Shown piece after piece: positions 42,084 to 49,573 of a stretch of DNA of 64,000 nt. The first letter of the stretch is position 1. Each line of letters begins with the position of its first letter. The DNA comes from a virus. The translations under genes were made by a program, and so were the position numbers. The notes below the pieces were generated by a model. The model was not told the origin of the DNA. It searched no databases and was given only the letters and a program-made list of their open reading frames with translations. The stretch spans positions 133,396 to 197,395 of IMG/VR virus record IMGVR_UViG_3300027908_000001, one strand, 5' to 3'.

Positions 42084-42581
42084 TCATATCACTGGAAAAC
42101 TCCATCCCCGCGCCGGGTTCTCGTTCCATCCCACCCGCTTGCCGTTCTCCAGCGTCCACCAGTAGTGAACGTTCTTATGTGGACCGGGCCATGGCGATTT
42201 GTGGGACTCGTGCTTTGAAACCACTTTAACATCCTTGTACCTGCGGGCATCCGCATTGCAATATTCTGATGTACGAAATTCCTTGGGCAACGTTTCCCAA
42301 AGCGTTTCCCGATTGATATACGCGAATCCTTCCTTGACCAGCTTGTCCACTGCTTCTGGCACCGCCGGTCCGTTCTCGCAAAGCTGGATGGCGATGTCCT
42401 CCTCCTTCACCTTGTCGCCGATGGTGAGGGAAACATCACCAGTTGTCAACTCCTCAACCTCGAACACCATCCCCTTGGCGATAATCGCCTGCGCCATCTT
42501 CTCGATGTCCGGCGGCCGGTCAATCTTCATCGGACGCGGGATGCCGAACGGGCGGAGGTACTGAGTGAAGAGGATACTCAT
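42084..42581 (-). CDS. Unknown early protein
   Basis: 165 aa, MSILFTQYLRPFGIPRPMKIDRPPDIEKMAQAIIAKGM (in part). MVFEVEELTTGDVSLTIGD and C-terminal HYWWTLENGKRVGWNENPARGWSFPVI are distinctive but unassigned. ATGA overlap with the upstream gene. Confidence 0.55.
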   Translation of the reverse strand: MSILFTQYLRPFGIPRPMKIDRPPDIEKMAQAIIAKGMVFEVEELTTGDVSLTIGDKVKEEDIAIQLCENGPAVPEAVDKLVKEGFAYINRETLWETLPKEFRTSEYCNADARRYKDVKVVSKHESHKSPWPGPHKNVHYWWTLENGKRVGWNENPARGWSFPVI

Positions 42582-43054
42582 GAAGCGCGCCCCAACAGGT
42601 TGATGTCCTCGAACGCTTCTTCCTCGTGATTGTAATCAATCTCCTCGCCATCCAGAACGGTCATGATGCGGTAGTGCATCGTCTCGGCATTCAGATGGCG
42701 ACTATCCGAGCAGGAAGCCACGCTGTGCAAGCTGTCGGGATGATTGACCCACTCGACGTTCACTTCCCCGCCGTTGTCGCAGAGCGAGAGAATGCGATAC
42801 TGATATTTGAATGGTGCCCGGAGCAGGATGGTATTGGACGCCGTCCGCGCCTCGAACTGAAAGTCATTGCCGCGGATGAACAGCTTCAAGAGCCGACTGG
42901 TTTCCTCAAGGCCCTTGGGATTCCAGCCGAAAAGGTTGACGGATTTCGACGGGGGATGGAGAGCTTCGTGCCGCTTGACGAACTCCCGCTCCTGCATGGC
43001 TCGGCTCCGTCGTGAATGACCGCGTCTGCAATTTTTGCCGCTGATTGCGCTCAT
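42578..43054 (-). CDS. Unknown early protein
   Basis: 158 aa. Basic N-terminus (ISGKNCRRGHSRRSRAMQEREFVKRHE) then mixed sequence; ends in an acidic tail. Start fixed by the shared leader CATCAACCGACAGGAAAATC. Expressed from the promoter at 43096. Confidence 0.6.
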   Translation of the reverse strand: MSAISGKNCRRGHSRRSRAMQEREFVKRHEALHPPSKSVNLFGWNPKGLEETSRLLKLFIRGNDFQFEARTASNTILLRAPFKYQYRILSLCDNGGEVNVEWVNHPDSLHSVASCSDSRHLNAETMHYRIMTVLDGEEIDYNHEEEAFEDINLLGRAS

Positions 43055-43095
43055 GATTTTCCTGTCGGTTGATGGTTGTTGTTGGACATGGCGTG

Positions 43096-43124
43096 AATCT
43101 ACTAGATTCGAGTTGTGGTGTCAA
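43096..43124 (-). promoter_or_regulatory. Early promoter, operator at -10
   Basis: TTGACA, 17-bp spacer ending ACTCGAATCTAG, -10 TAGATT. About 45 nt before the ATG at 43054. It overlaps nothing coding except the very end of the upstream gene. Confidence 0.7.
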
Positions 43125-43128
43125 TGGA

Positions 43129-44703
43129 TTATTTCGGAAACAGTTCAGCGGCCTTGGTGCGGACGGCGGTTTCGTATACGACCTTGGCGTCCTGCAACTT
43201 GCCATAGGCCGCTTGGTGCGCCGCCCGCGCCACTTCGTACTTCGCCTGCCAGTCGGGAACGTTACTGTAGGCATTCGGCGCTGCATTCAACGCTTGCTGC
43301 GCGACTTCCAGCGCGGCCTCGGCGTCCACCACGGCCTTGCGCTCGGCCTTGACCTCCTTCTTGATAGCCGCATCGCGCTTCTTGGCTGCCGCACGTTCGG
43401 CCAATTCTTCCGCCGTCGGATTGACCTTGGCTCTCGAAATCTGGGTGGTCTTGGTTCCCTTGTACTCCTCGTGGCGTTCGACCCGGGCGTTGAGCGAGTA
43501 GGTGGTGCCGATGTCCAAGCTGCCCGCGCCATTGCCGCTGGCAAACCACTTGATGGCATTACCCTTGTCATCAACGAACACATACAAGGTCTTGGGGCCG
43601 TAGTCGGATTCGAGAGCGATGGCCTTGATAACCGTAGCAAGAAAATCCTGACGTTGGCCGATTGCGCCGACGTACTGGCTATTGGCGGTGAGGTCGGAGA
43701 GATGCTTGCGTTCGGCAACGATTCCTAGTTCTCGACGATACGAATTGACAATGGAGGCCGCCAATCCGGTATGACGCCAAGTGACCAAGCCGCTCCGAGC
43801 CAGAATATTGATGTTGTGCTGATAATCATTCAATTCCGCATTGCCTTCATGCTGAGATTTGGCCCACTCCGCCGCGTCTTGCGCGAATGCCTCATCCTCG
43901 ATGGTGAAATGAATCAGCTTGGAGCGGTCGCAATCCTTGGGCGGGTCGAGTTGATAGGCAACGTCGCTTGCGGTGGAGGAACGTCCGCCTTCATTTTCGG
44001 TCTTGCGTGATGTCCAGCCAAACTCACGGATGCAGGCGTTGGTCATGGCCAAGAAACGAATGAGCCCGTAGCCATCCCGGCCCACGCTGATGCCGCCCTC
44101 CTCGAATTCGCTGCACAATCCAGCCGCCGAGAAAATGATTTCCGCGCCATTGGCCAGCGCATCAGGATTGACGCCCCCAAGAAAATCCACCAAGCATTGA
44201 CGCCCAATTTGTTTCGTGGTGCCGTCATCATGCCGCACGATGAAGGTTTCTTTCCGGTTCCGAACGAAACCGCAATGCTCGCAGACATTGCTGGCCTCGC
44301 GATATTGTGGCGGAAGCTCCTCGGTGATGGTCGGAACCTTGCGGATAATATTGCCCTCGCCGGGCAGGTGCTCGATAACGGCCAACAGTGACCAGCCCGC
44401 CAACTTCGGCGTTTCGCCAGTCACAGTGACGTACACAAACAACCGGCGGCTGCCGGTGTCGAGGTATTCATCGGCGCTGCCATTCAGGACGGGCTTCACA
44501 ACAGACCATGTCGGCAACGTGACGTTGACGTGACTCCAAAGCGTCTCGATTTCGTGCTCGCCTTCCACGAGAACCGGAGCCGCCACATTCAACTTGGCCG
44601 CGCGTTTGGCAAGCTTGAAAAATCCGTCGCGCAGCTTGGAAAGATTGCGCTCTGGAATTCTGTACTTCTGGACTTCGACTGTCGGTTGAGTGTTGGTTTC
44701 CAT
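43129..44703 (-). CDS. Large early protein with CxxC and C-terminal coiled coil
   Basis: 524 aa from ATG at 44703 (GGAGGC 3 nt upstream, right after the promoter). N-terminal METNTQPTVEVQKYRIPERNL, a CEHCGFVRNRKETF zinc-like pair near residue 143, IGRQCLVDFLGG, then DPPKDCDRSKLIHFTI and SLNARVERHEEYKGTKTTQISRAK, and finally a charged helix of about 90 residues. The CEHCG...RKxTF...D...G.xxQ.G..CL.DF pattern is widespread in phage proteins of unknown function. Not assigned further. Confidence 0.65.
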   Translation of the reverse strand: METNTQPTVEVQKYRIPERNLSKLRDGFFKLAKRAAKLNVAAPVLVEGEHEIETLWSHVNVTLPTWSVVKPVLNGSADEYLDTGSRRLFVYVTVTGETPKLAGWSLLAVIEHLPGEGNIIRKVPTITEELPPQYREASNVCEHCGFVRNRKETFIVRHDDGTTKQIGRQCLVDFLGGVNPDALANGAEIIFSAAGLCSEFEEGGISVGRDGYGLIRFLAMTNACIREFGWTSRKTENEGGRSSTASDVAYQLDPPKDCDRSKLIHFTIEDEAFAQDAAEWAKSQHEGNAELNDYQHNINILARSGLVTWRHTGLAASIVNSYRRELGIVAERKHLSDLTANSQYVGAIGQRQDFLATVIKAIALESDYGPKTLYVFVDDKGNAIKWFASGNGAGSLDIGTTYSLNARVERHEEYKGTKTTQISRAKVNPTAEELAERAAAKKRDAAIKKEVKAERKAVVDAEAALEVAQQALNAAPNAYSNVPDWQAKYEVARAAHQAAYGKLQDAKVVYETAVRTKAAELFPK

Positions 44704-44709
44704 GCCTCC

Positions 44710-44738
44710 AATGTACTCGAATCTAGTCATGGCGTCAA
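44710..44738 (-). promoter_or_regulatory. Early promoter, operator at -10
   Basis: TTGACG, 17-bp spacer ending ACTAGATTCGAG, -10 TACATT; the ATG of the next gene is 7 nt after the -10. Confidence 0.7.
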
Positions 44739-44812
44739 CAACTATTTTTGGGGTGTTTTCCCCTGTAAAATCAGGGGTTTGGCGCAAGAGGAGCGCCGAG
44801 AGATACGAGAAA

Positions 44813-44886
44813 TGGCTGTCCCCGCTGGAATCGAACCAGCCTTGCCGGATTCAGAGTCCGGTGCATAACCGATTTGCTAGAGGACA
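44813..44886 (-). tRNA. tRNA-Gln (CTG)
   Basis: 7-bp acceptor TGTCCTC/GGGGACA, anticodon stem CCGGA/TCCGG with loop CTCTGAA, G73 and encoded CCA. First tRNA of the minus-strand array as written; it is the most distal if transcribed from the right. Confidence 0.93.
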
Positions 44887-44893
44887 ATGGAAA

Positions 44894-44968
44894 TGGTGGT
44901 AGCTGAGAATTTTGAAATCTCGCCCTGCCGGTTATCGACCGGCTGCTCTGCCTCTGAGCTAAGCTACC
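44894..44968 (-). tRNA. tRNA-Ile (GAT)
   Basis: Acceptor GGTAGCT/AGCTACC, anticodon GAT in loop TCGATAA, encoded CCA. Seven bases separate it from the Gln gene. Confidence 0.94.
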
Positions 44969-44977
44969 GCTAAAAAT

Positions 44978-45232
44978 TTATGCAAGGCCGGTTTCTTGCT
45001 GGACGTACTTGACGGCGTCGCCGACCGTCTTGAACTTGTCGGATTCTTCGTCCGGTATTTCGATGCCAAATTCTTCCTCCGTCCGTTCGAGCAACTCGAC
45101 GTAATCGAGGCTGTCGGCCCCGAGGTCGTCCACGAAATCCGCTTCGGGCACTACGCTGTCCGCGTCCACGGGCATCTGTTCGGTGATAATGTCTTTCAAG
45201 CGTTCCAGCACGCTCTTTTCGGTCTCGGCCAT
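44978..45232 (-). CDS. acpP: Acyl carrier protein
   Basis: 84 aa. [31 protein letters not shown] contains the DSL motif whose Ser (about residue 41) carries the 4'-phosphopantetheine arm. Length and the four-helix acidic pattern are those of fatty-acid-synthesis ACPs. The gene lies inside the tRNA array with its own promoter (45256) and AAGGAG ribosome site. Phage ACPs could divert acyl groups or bind host enzymes for which ACP is a partner; role unknown. Confidence 0.93.
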   Translation of the reverse strand: MAETEKSVLERLKDIITEQMPVDADSVVPEADFVDDLGADSLDYVELLERTEEEFGIEIPDEESDKFKTVGDAVKYVQQETGLA

Positions 45233-45255
45233 AATCGGTCTCCTTGGTTGCGCGC

Positions 45256-45284
45256 GTTGTACGGCATCCGCGCGGAGTTGTCAA
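45256..45284 (-). promoter_or_regulatory. Promoter of the acyl carrier protein gene
   Basis: TTGACA, 17-bp spacer, TACAAC. The spacer has CGCGCGGATGCCG in place of the operator, so regulation may differ. Confidence 0.6.
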
Positions 45285-45294
45285 GGGCAAAGCC

Positions 45295-45366
45295 AGCCAT
45301 CAGAGGCGGTCGAATCCTCATCTCAAGTTTACCAAACTTGTGCTCTACCACTTGAGCTATGACGGC
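45295..45366 (-). tRNA. tRNA-Thr (GGT), no encoded CCA
   Basis: Acceptor GCCGTCA/TGATGGC, anticodon GGT in loop TTGGTAA. The 3' end reads TGGC, so CCA must be added by the host; most other tRNAs here encode it. Confidence 0.88.
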
Positions 45367-45375
45367 ATTTTAAGC

Positions 45376-45452
45376 TGGAGCCGGAAACGGATTGGGTGCC
45401 CGTAACATCCGTGCTACAAACACGGCGCTCTACCCATTTGAGCTATTCCGGC
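45376..45452 (-). tRNA. tRNA-Thr (TGT)
   Basis: Acceptor GCCGGAA/TTCCGGC, anticodon TGT in loop TTTGTAG, encoded CCA. Its 5' 23 nt overlap the end of the HNH gene at 45430. Confidence 0.92.
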
Positions 45453-45930
45453 GTTGATAAAATTCATAAAGGTCACGGCATGAAAGGCCATTCTGCTTGT
45501 TGGCAATAAGCGTTTTGCATTGCCTGCAATATTTCTGGACGCCGTGGCGTCCGTTAGTATGGCCACGATGAACGGAAAAATCATCCAATGGCAGGAAATC
45601 CCTGTGGCCGCTACACCATGATTTTCCAGACGGAGGCACCATTCTATTTGGCCGCTCATAAAGATGAGCCTCACTGGCTGTCTTTTCCTTGTGGCAACGG
45701 TGGCACAATACTTGACATTTTAGCAATTCAGCATCCCGAACCTCCTTTTTTCTTCCCCATATTTGGGCGACTCCAACCGATTTGGTTGTTGGGTCTATGT
45801 GGTCAACCTCAAGACGGTGACGACTGCCGCATTTTATGCAGGGGCCATTTTCCTTTATCCATTTTCTGCGTCTTTTGCGCACCCATTTATTTTGAAAATC
45901 TGATTGCTGTTGCTTGTCTTTGTATGGCAC
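45430..45930 (-). CDS. HNH homing endonuclease ending in a tRNA gene
   Basis: 166 aa. Basic N-terminus (NKWVRKRRRKWIKENGPCIKCGSRHRLEVDHIDPTTK, in part) with HNH core ...CIKCG...LEVDHIDP...KCQVLCHRCHKEKT and a second Cys group CSGH...CRQC. Free-standing endonuclease. The last eight codons lie in the 5' part of tRNA-Thr(TGT), with the stop inside the tRNA. Confidence 0.85.
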   Translation of the reverse strand: MPYKDKQQQSDFQNKWVRKRRRKWIKENGPCIKCGSRHRLEVDHIDPTTKSVGVAQIWGRKKEVRDAELLKCQVLCHRCHKEKTASEAHLYERPNRMVPPSGKSWCSGHRDFLPLDDFSVHRGHTNGRHGVQKYCRQCKTLIANKQNGLSCRDLYEFYQRRNSSNG

Positions 45931-46004
45931 GTAAACACTATACTACCCAACGATACGCCCAAACAAGAACAAAATGGAGCCTAATTGATATTGAACCTTA
46001 AAAT

Positions 46005-46081
46005 TGGTGCGCCCGGTCGGAATCTAACCGACGACCTACGGGGTAAAAACCCGCTGCTCTGTCCACCTGAGCTACGAGCGC
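46005..46081 (-). tRNA. tRNA-Lys (TTT)
   Basis: Acceptor GCGCTCG/CGGGCGC, anticodon TTT in loop TTTTTAC, encoded CCA. Confidence 0.93.
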
Positions 46082-46087
46082 ATGAAA

Positions 46088-46162
46088 TGGAGCCCAATGA
46101 CGAACTTGCATCGTCCTCTCCGCATTACGAGTGCGGTGCGTCGCTGTCTCCGCTTATCGGGC
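46088..46162 (-). tRNA. tRNA-Thr (CGT)
   Basis: Acceptor GCCCGAT/ATTGGGC, anticodon CGT in loop CTCGTAA, encoded CCA. T-loop GTTCGTC region is slightly irregular. Confidence 0.88.
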
Positions 46163-46164
46163 AT

Positions 46165-46202
46165 TGAAAAATTGAAGGAGTCGCCAGCTTGTGACCGGCG
46201 AC
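46165..46202 (-). terminator. Hairpin after HNH gene, probable terminator
   Basis: Minus strand reads GTCGCCGG, loop, CTGGCGAC followed by TCCTTCAATTTTTC. Weak U tract. Separates the HNH gene from the Thr and Lys tRNAs. Confidence 0.4.
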
Positions 46203-46221
46203 CCCGTGACTCGTTTCCGAG

Positions 46222-46833
46222 TTAGACCGCGGCCTTGTGGCCGCTGACTTCGACGGCGGGCCATGAGGCGATGTTTAGGAAAGGACCCCAATCAGGCTTC
46301 ATGACGCTTGAAAAACGCATGTTGCAGAGCGTTCTCCAGCTTGGCTTGCGTGGCACCGATATGAGTTTCATCCCGGCCTGTTCCGGCGTGCGGTTCGATT
46401 TGAAACTATTGCAGGCAACGCAACTGGTTGCAATATTTTCCCACGTAGTCTCGCCGCCATGTTCGCGAGGAACAATATGGTCGAGATTGAGCAGATGCTT
46501 CTCGAACCTTTGCCCGCAGTAGAGGCACGTGAATCTGTCTCGCTCGTAGACACTCTCCCTGACGAACCTCACCTCTTTTTTTGGAAGGCGGTCGTAGAGC
46601 ACGAGGATGGCTACGCTCGGTACGCGCAACTGATACTTGGGCGTCCTTACCACGTCCTCTCCCGTATAGCCGTAGCTGAGTTCACGCCACTCGTTGAACT
46701 TGTGCGGATTCATATCGTGCAGAATCCGGCAGTGGTCATTGAACAACCGTCCGAAGATGTCCCGGGCGGGTGCCACGTTGACAGCGACCCAATTTTTGTT
46801 GAGCACTAACACTGAATCGTTGACGTGCGACAC
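46222..46833 (-). CDS. HNH endonuclease
   Basis: 203 aa from GTG at 46833, with AGGAGGTG upstream. N-terminal VLVLNKNWVAVNVAPARDIFGRLF and the core RDRFTCLYCGQRFEKHLLNLDHIVPREHGGETTWENIATSCVACNSFK place it in the common group of HNH proteins with an N-terminal RRXRR-like module. Probable mobile endonuclease or nicking enzyme; no intron is evident next to it. Confidence 0.82.
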   Translation of the reverse strand: MSHVNDSVLVLNKNWVAVNVAPARDIFGRLFNDHCRILHDMNPHKFNEWRELSYGYTGEDVVRTPKYQLRVPSVAILVLYDRLPKKEVRFVRESVYERDRFTCLYCGQRFEKHLLNLDHIVPREHGGETTWENIATSCVACNSFKSNRTPEQAGMKLISVPRKPSWRTLCNMRFSSVMKPDWGPFLNIASWPAVEVSGHKAAV

Positions 46834-46884
46834 GGAACACCTCCTTTCGTGAGGCTGACTGACTTGGTTGTTTGCGGCGACCGA

Positions 46885-47253
46885 CTACAGGTCCACCTTG
46901 CGCGGCGGCTTGTCGGAATAGATTTGTTGCAGCTTGACCGTGTGGCCGAACACGCCGATGGCCGGTACATTGGACAGCGTATCCAGAAACGACTTGGCGA
47001 CGGATTGCGCCGCGGCGTCATCGATGGCCTTGGCCGGGTCCAGCTTGATGTCCACCCGCAGGACGTACTCGGGCGGCGCGACCGGCTTATCGGCCAGCGC
47101 GGCGTTCAGGTTCTCGACAATCGGCTTGGCGGATTCGAGTCCCTTGTTGATGGCTTCGGCCACACCGGTCGGCGGCGTGTCACACACGTCAATGGTGATT
47201 GGCGGCGCGGCGATACCGGCGGTTGTGGCTTGGTCGTCTTGCGATGCTCCCAT
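46885..47253 (-). CDS. Unknown protein
   Basis: 122 aa from ATG at 47253: MGASQDDQATTAGIAAPPITIDV. The second half has EYVLRVDIKLDPAKAIDDAAAQSVAKSFLDTL, ending KPPRKVDL. The sequence looks like a small alpha/beta protein with disordered N-terminus. Promoter at 47288. Confidence 0.55.
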   Translation of the reverse strand: MGASQDDQATTAGIAAPPITIDVCDTPPTGVAEAINKGLESAKPIVENLNAALADKPVAPPEYVLRVDIKLDPAKAIDDAAAQSVAKSFLDTLSNVPAIGVFGHTVKLQQIYSDKPPRKVDL

Positions 47254-47287
47254 GGCGGCAATTCCTCTCTTGGTTAAGTTGTTGGTG

Positions 47288-47316
47288 CTTGTACGCGATT
47301 CACGATATCCTGTCAA
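47288..47316 (-). promoter_or_regulatory. Early promoter with variant operator
   Basis: TTGACA, 17-bp spacer ending CGTGAATCGCG, -10 TACAAG. Confidence 0.65.
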
Positions 47317-47325
47317 CAGGAAAGT

Positions 47326-47403
47326 TGGTCGAGACGGTGGGATTTCAACCCACGACTTCTGCAACCCCATTGCAGCGTTCTAGGCAAGCTGAACTACGTC
47401 TCG
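47326..47403 (-). tRNA. tRNA-Pro (GGG)
   Basis: Acceptor CGAGACG/CGTCTCG with the C1-G72 pair typical of bacterial tRNA-Pro, anticodon GGG in loop ATGGGGT, A73, encoded CCA. Confidence 0.93.
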
Positions 47404-47407
47404 AAAG

Positions 47408-47481
47408 TGGTCGGGATGCCGGAAGTCGAATCCGGACTGCTCCGTTCCGAACGGAGAGGGCTACCATTACCGCACATCCCG
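47408..47481 (-). tRNA. tRNA-Pro (CGG)
   Basis: Acceptor CGGGATG/CATCCCG (C1-G72), anticodon CGG in loop TTCGGAA, A73, encoded CCA. Confidence 0.93.
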
Positions 47482-47484
47482 AAA

Positions 47485-47559
47485 TGGTGCGAGCGGTGGG
47501 ATTTTGACCCACCTGATTCCGCTTGGAAGGCGGATGCATAGTCACTCTGCCACGCTCGC
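47485..47559 (-). tRNA. tRNA-Gly (TCC)
   Basis: Acceptor GCGAGCG/CGCTCGC, anticodon TCC in loop CTTCCAA, encoded CCA. D-arm region GGCAGAGTGACTATGC lacks a clear GG in the loop. A73, whereas bacterial tRNA-Gly usually has U73. Confidence 0.85.
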
Positions 47560-47566
47560 TTCAAAA

Positions 47567-47938
47567 TTAGTTTCGTTTCGCCGCCTCTGCCTGTTCTTTC
47601 TCCATGAACTGATTCAGATTCAGGTAAAACAAATCCTTGTCTCGCGGCTCCTTGCTCTCGTACAGCTTCAGCATCTTCGCGCCAAGCTGATTGCCTTCGA
47701 TGGCGCAGGAGGCGAACGATTCAATGTAAATCATCAACTGAGAAAAAGTGAGGTTGTCCACCGGACGGACCGGCACTGCAAACTTTCGTCGCTTGGCCTC
47801 GGCCACCAATGCCGGATGTCGGTAGCCGTCCTTGATGATATTCTTGAGGTGGTCATCGGTGATTTCGGACGGCTTCAATCGCCGACCGTCCCGCGTGCCC
47901 CACGTGAACTCCTTGGCCTTGGCTTTCATCCGGGTCAT
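47567..47938 (-). CDS. Unknown basic helical protein
   Basis: 123 aa if the ATG at 47938 is used, 120 if MKAKAKEFTWGTRDG at 47929 is the start; the latter is favoured because the upstream ATG overlaps the -10 box at 47938-47943. Basic and helical with C-terminal EKEQAEAAKRN. Not recognised. Sits between tRNA clusters. Confidence 0.55.
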   Translation of the reverse strand: MTRMKAKAKEFTWGTRDGRRLKPSEITDDHLKNIIKDGYRHPALVAEAKRRKFAVPVRPVDNLTFSQLMIYIESFASCAIEGNQLGAKMLKLYESKEPRDKDLFYLNLNQFMEKEQAEAAKRN

Positions 47939-47966
47939 ACATACGGCCAGCCGCGATTCCGGTCAA
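47938..47966 (-). promoter_or_regulatory. Early promoter overlapping start codon
   Basis: TTGACC, 17-bp spacer starting GGAATCGCG, -10 TATGTA whose last base is the A of the first ATG. Points to a leaderless transcript beginning near 47929. Confidence 0.6.
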
Positions 47967-47976
47967 GAGCAAAGAT

Positions 47977-48066
47977 TGGCGGAGCGGGCGAGAGTTTAAC
48001 TCGCAGGCCGCTTGCGCGGACCACCGGGTTCAGGCCGGTTTGACTTGACAATGTGCGAACCGCTCC
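47977..48066 (-). tRNA. tRNA-Ser (TGA)
   Basis: Class II. Acceptor GGAGCGG/CCGCTCC, anticodon TGA in loop CCTGAAC, long variable arm with CCGCGCAAGCGG, G73, encoded CCA. Confidence 0.93.
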
Positions 48067-48067
48067 A

Positions 48068-48161
48068 TGGCGGAAGGTGCGCGATTTGAATGCGCGTGAC
48101 CCGTTTATCACGGGCCTCTCCGTTTCCAGCGGAGTGCAATAGGCCGCTCTGCCAACCTTCC
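48068..48161 (-). tRNA. tRNA-Ser (GGA)
   Basis: Class II. Acceptor GGAAGGT/ACCTTCC, anticodon GGA in loop CTGGAAA, long variable arm CCCGTGATAAACGGG, G73, encoded CCA. One base from the Ser(TGA) gene. Confidence 0.93.
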
Positions 48162-48173
48162 AGAAAATAGTAT

Positions 48174-48202
48174 TTGACTCGAATCGCGAACCGTGCTTTA
48201 TT
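48174..48202 (+). promoter_or_regulatory. Plus-strand early promoter in the tRNA region
   Basis: TTGACT, 17-bp spacer starting CGAATCGCG, -10 TTTATT. Drives the only plus-strand gene of the tRNA region. Confidence 0.7.
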
Positions 48203-48255
48203 GGTGCCAGCGCAGAGAGCCATCGAGCACCCGACGCCACGAAAGGATACGCTCG

Positions 48256-48624
48256 ATGAAAAAGTCCGCTCTGCAACAAGCCGCCGAGTTATACCAGACC
48301 GAACGCCGTCACATGGCCTCCCTTGGCTGGACCGAGGCCGCCTACATCCAGCGCTACGGCACCACCGAGAATCCCATCATGGGCGATGGCGGGTCGCTGA
48401 TTTGGGAAGCTGACCTTGGCGCTCTATTCCGCGCTCGTGACCACTTCTTGGCCGTGCTGCAAAAGGAGATGTTCGCCCAAAGGGATTGGGAAAAACGATG
48501 CCCGCTGGCCAAGGAATTGTGGGACGACCAGTTCATGGGAATTCCCGCGCATCTCGACACGATTCACAGTCGACGGGCTTATGCGCGCGGATTGGTTGAG
48601 TCGATACAGACTTCGTTGACTTGA
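48256..48624 (+). CDS. Unknown plus-strand protein within the tRNA array
   Basis: 122 aa from ATG at 48256 with AAAGGA upstream. MKKSALQQAAELYQTERRHMASLGW; helical with several Trp and His. Not recognised. The gene faces the tRNAs, so its transcript could run antisense into tRNA-Arg(TCT) at 48627. Confidence 0.55.
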   Translation: MKKSALQQAAELYQTERRHMASLGWTEAAYIQRYGTTENPIMGDGGSLIWEADLGALFRARDHFLAVLQKEMFAQRDWEKRCPLAKELWDDQFMGIPAHLDTIHSRRAYARGLVESIQTSLT

Positions 48625-48626
48625 AA

Positions 48627-48702
48627 TGGTACTCGCGACAGGACTCAAACCTGTATCACACGGTTTAGAGGACCGCGACTTTGTTCATTAAGCTACGCGA
48701 GC
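48627..48702 (-). tRNA. tRNA-Arg (TCT)
   Basis: Acceptor GCTCGCG/CGCGAGT (G1-U72), anticodon TCT in loop CCTCTAA, encoded CCA. Confidence 0.9.
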
Positions 48703-48707
48703 AGAAA

Positions 48708-48783
48708 TGGTGGGGTCACTCGGAATCGAACCGAGGGCCGCTCTTTAGGGGAGAGCTATCCTATCCATCTGGACGATGACCCC
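48708..48783 (-). tRNA. tRNA-Arg (CCT)
   Basis: Acceptor GGGGTCA/TGACCCC, anticodon CCT in loop CCCCTAA, encoded CCA. Confidence 0.93.
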
Positions 48784-48788
48784 GAAAT

Positions 48789-48873
48789 TGGTGGCGGCTC
48801 CCGGACTTGAACCGGGAAAGGTCAGGGATTTTAAGTCCCCGCGCTGTGCCGTTCGACATTAACCCAAGCCGCC
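48789..48873 (-). tRNA. tRNA-Leu (TAA), short variable loop
   Basis: Acceptor GGCGGCT/AGCCGCC, anticodon TAA in loop CTTAAAA, variable loop about 7 nt (GACCTTT), A73, encoded CCA. The D region is long (about 25 nt). Bacterial tRNA-Leu normally has a long variable arm. Confidence 0.85.
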
Positions 48874-48878
48874 GGAAA

Positions 48879-48956
48879 TGGTAGGCGCGAGTGGATTTGA
48901 ACCACTAGGCCGCTCATTTTGAGTGAGCGAGGTATGCCAGTTCCCTTCACGCGCCC
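48879..48956 (-). tRNA. tRNA-Leu (CAA), short variable loop
   Basis: Acceptor GGGCGCG/CGCGCCT (G1-U72), anticodon CAA in loop CTCAAAA, variable loop GGCCT, A73, encoded CCA. D-arm AAGGGAACTGGCATACCT is leucine-like. Confidence 0.85.
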
Positions 48957-48962
48957 GAAAAA

Positions 48963-49038
48963 TGGTATCCCCGGCTGGAGTTCAACCAGCGTCCACGGCT
49001 TCGGAGGCCGTTACTCTATGCGTCTGAGCTACGGGGAT
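48963..49038 (-). tRNA. tRNA-Arg (CCG)
   Basis: Acceptor ATCCCCG/CGGGGAT, anticodon CCG in loop CTCCGAA, encoded CCA. The HNH gene upstream reads 57 nt into it and stops at 48982. Confidence 0.92.
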
Positions 49039-49527
49039 GTCTTTACTGAAATCTGTCTTGAGCCATTTCCATGTTCTGCGACACAATCGGTAAACACCGA
49101 AACGGCTTATCCCATAATCTGCGCCTATGGATTTCGGAGACTCACCTGTCGCGGCTCGTCTACGAACCTCGATTACATCTTCTGCAGAAAACTTAGCGCT
49201 CCCATTTCGAGTTCCGATGACTCTAGTCCATGGCTTGGTTTTAGTGCCATTACGGTCCCCAGTACACCCTCTGCCCTTGGCGAACATGTCCCGATTGTTC
49301 TCTAAACGAGTACCAAGAAAAAGATGGGATGGATTTACACATAGAGGAATATCGCATTTGTGGCAGACGCACATCCCGTCCGGTATTTCACCATTGGTCA
49401 GGCACCATGCCATCCGGTGGGCATCAATCTTCTTCCCATTAAATCGGAACGCACCGTAGGGCGCTCCTCCTCCTTGCCAAATCCAACAATCGCTAGACTT
49501 GTCTACTTTGCTCCAAAATCTATCCAC
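48982..49527 (-). CDS. HNH homing endonuclease ending in a tRNA gene
   Basis: 181 aa. HNH core HRMAWCLTNGEIPDGMCVCHKCDIPLCVNPSHLFLGT matches the HNH_3 form of the endonuclease at 34851; then a helix-turn-helix (FSAEDVIEVRRRAATGESPKSIGADYGISRFGV, in part). The last 19 codons, from about PVAQTHRVTASEAVDAG, are read from tRNA-Arg(CCG), so the natural C-terminus before insertion was probably shorter. Confidence 0.85.
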   Translation of the reverse strand: MDRFWSKVDKSSDCWIWQGGGAPYGAFRFNGKKIDAHRMAWCLTNGEIPDGMCVCHKCDIPLCVNPSHLFLGTRLENNRDMFAKGRGCTGDRNGTKTKPWTRVIGTRNGSAKFSAEDVIEVRRRAATGESPKSIGADYGISRFGVYRLCRRTWKWLKTDFSKDIPVAQTHRVTASEAVDAG

Positions 49528-49573
49528 GCCGCCAATAGTAATAGCCCTGACTGTGATTTTACAATGAAAAAAG

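Noticed and set aside
45588-46001. Plus-strand frame opposite the HNH gene
   Set aside because: Antisense shadow of the HNH gene; no ribosome site or promoter.
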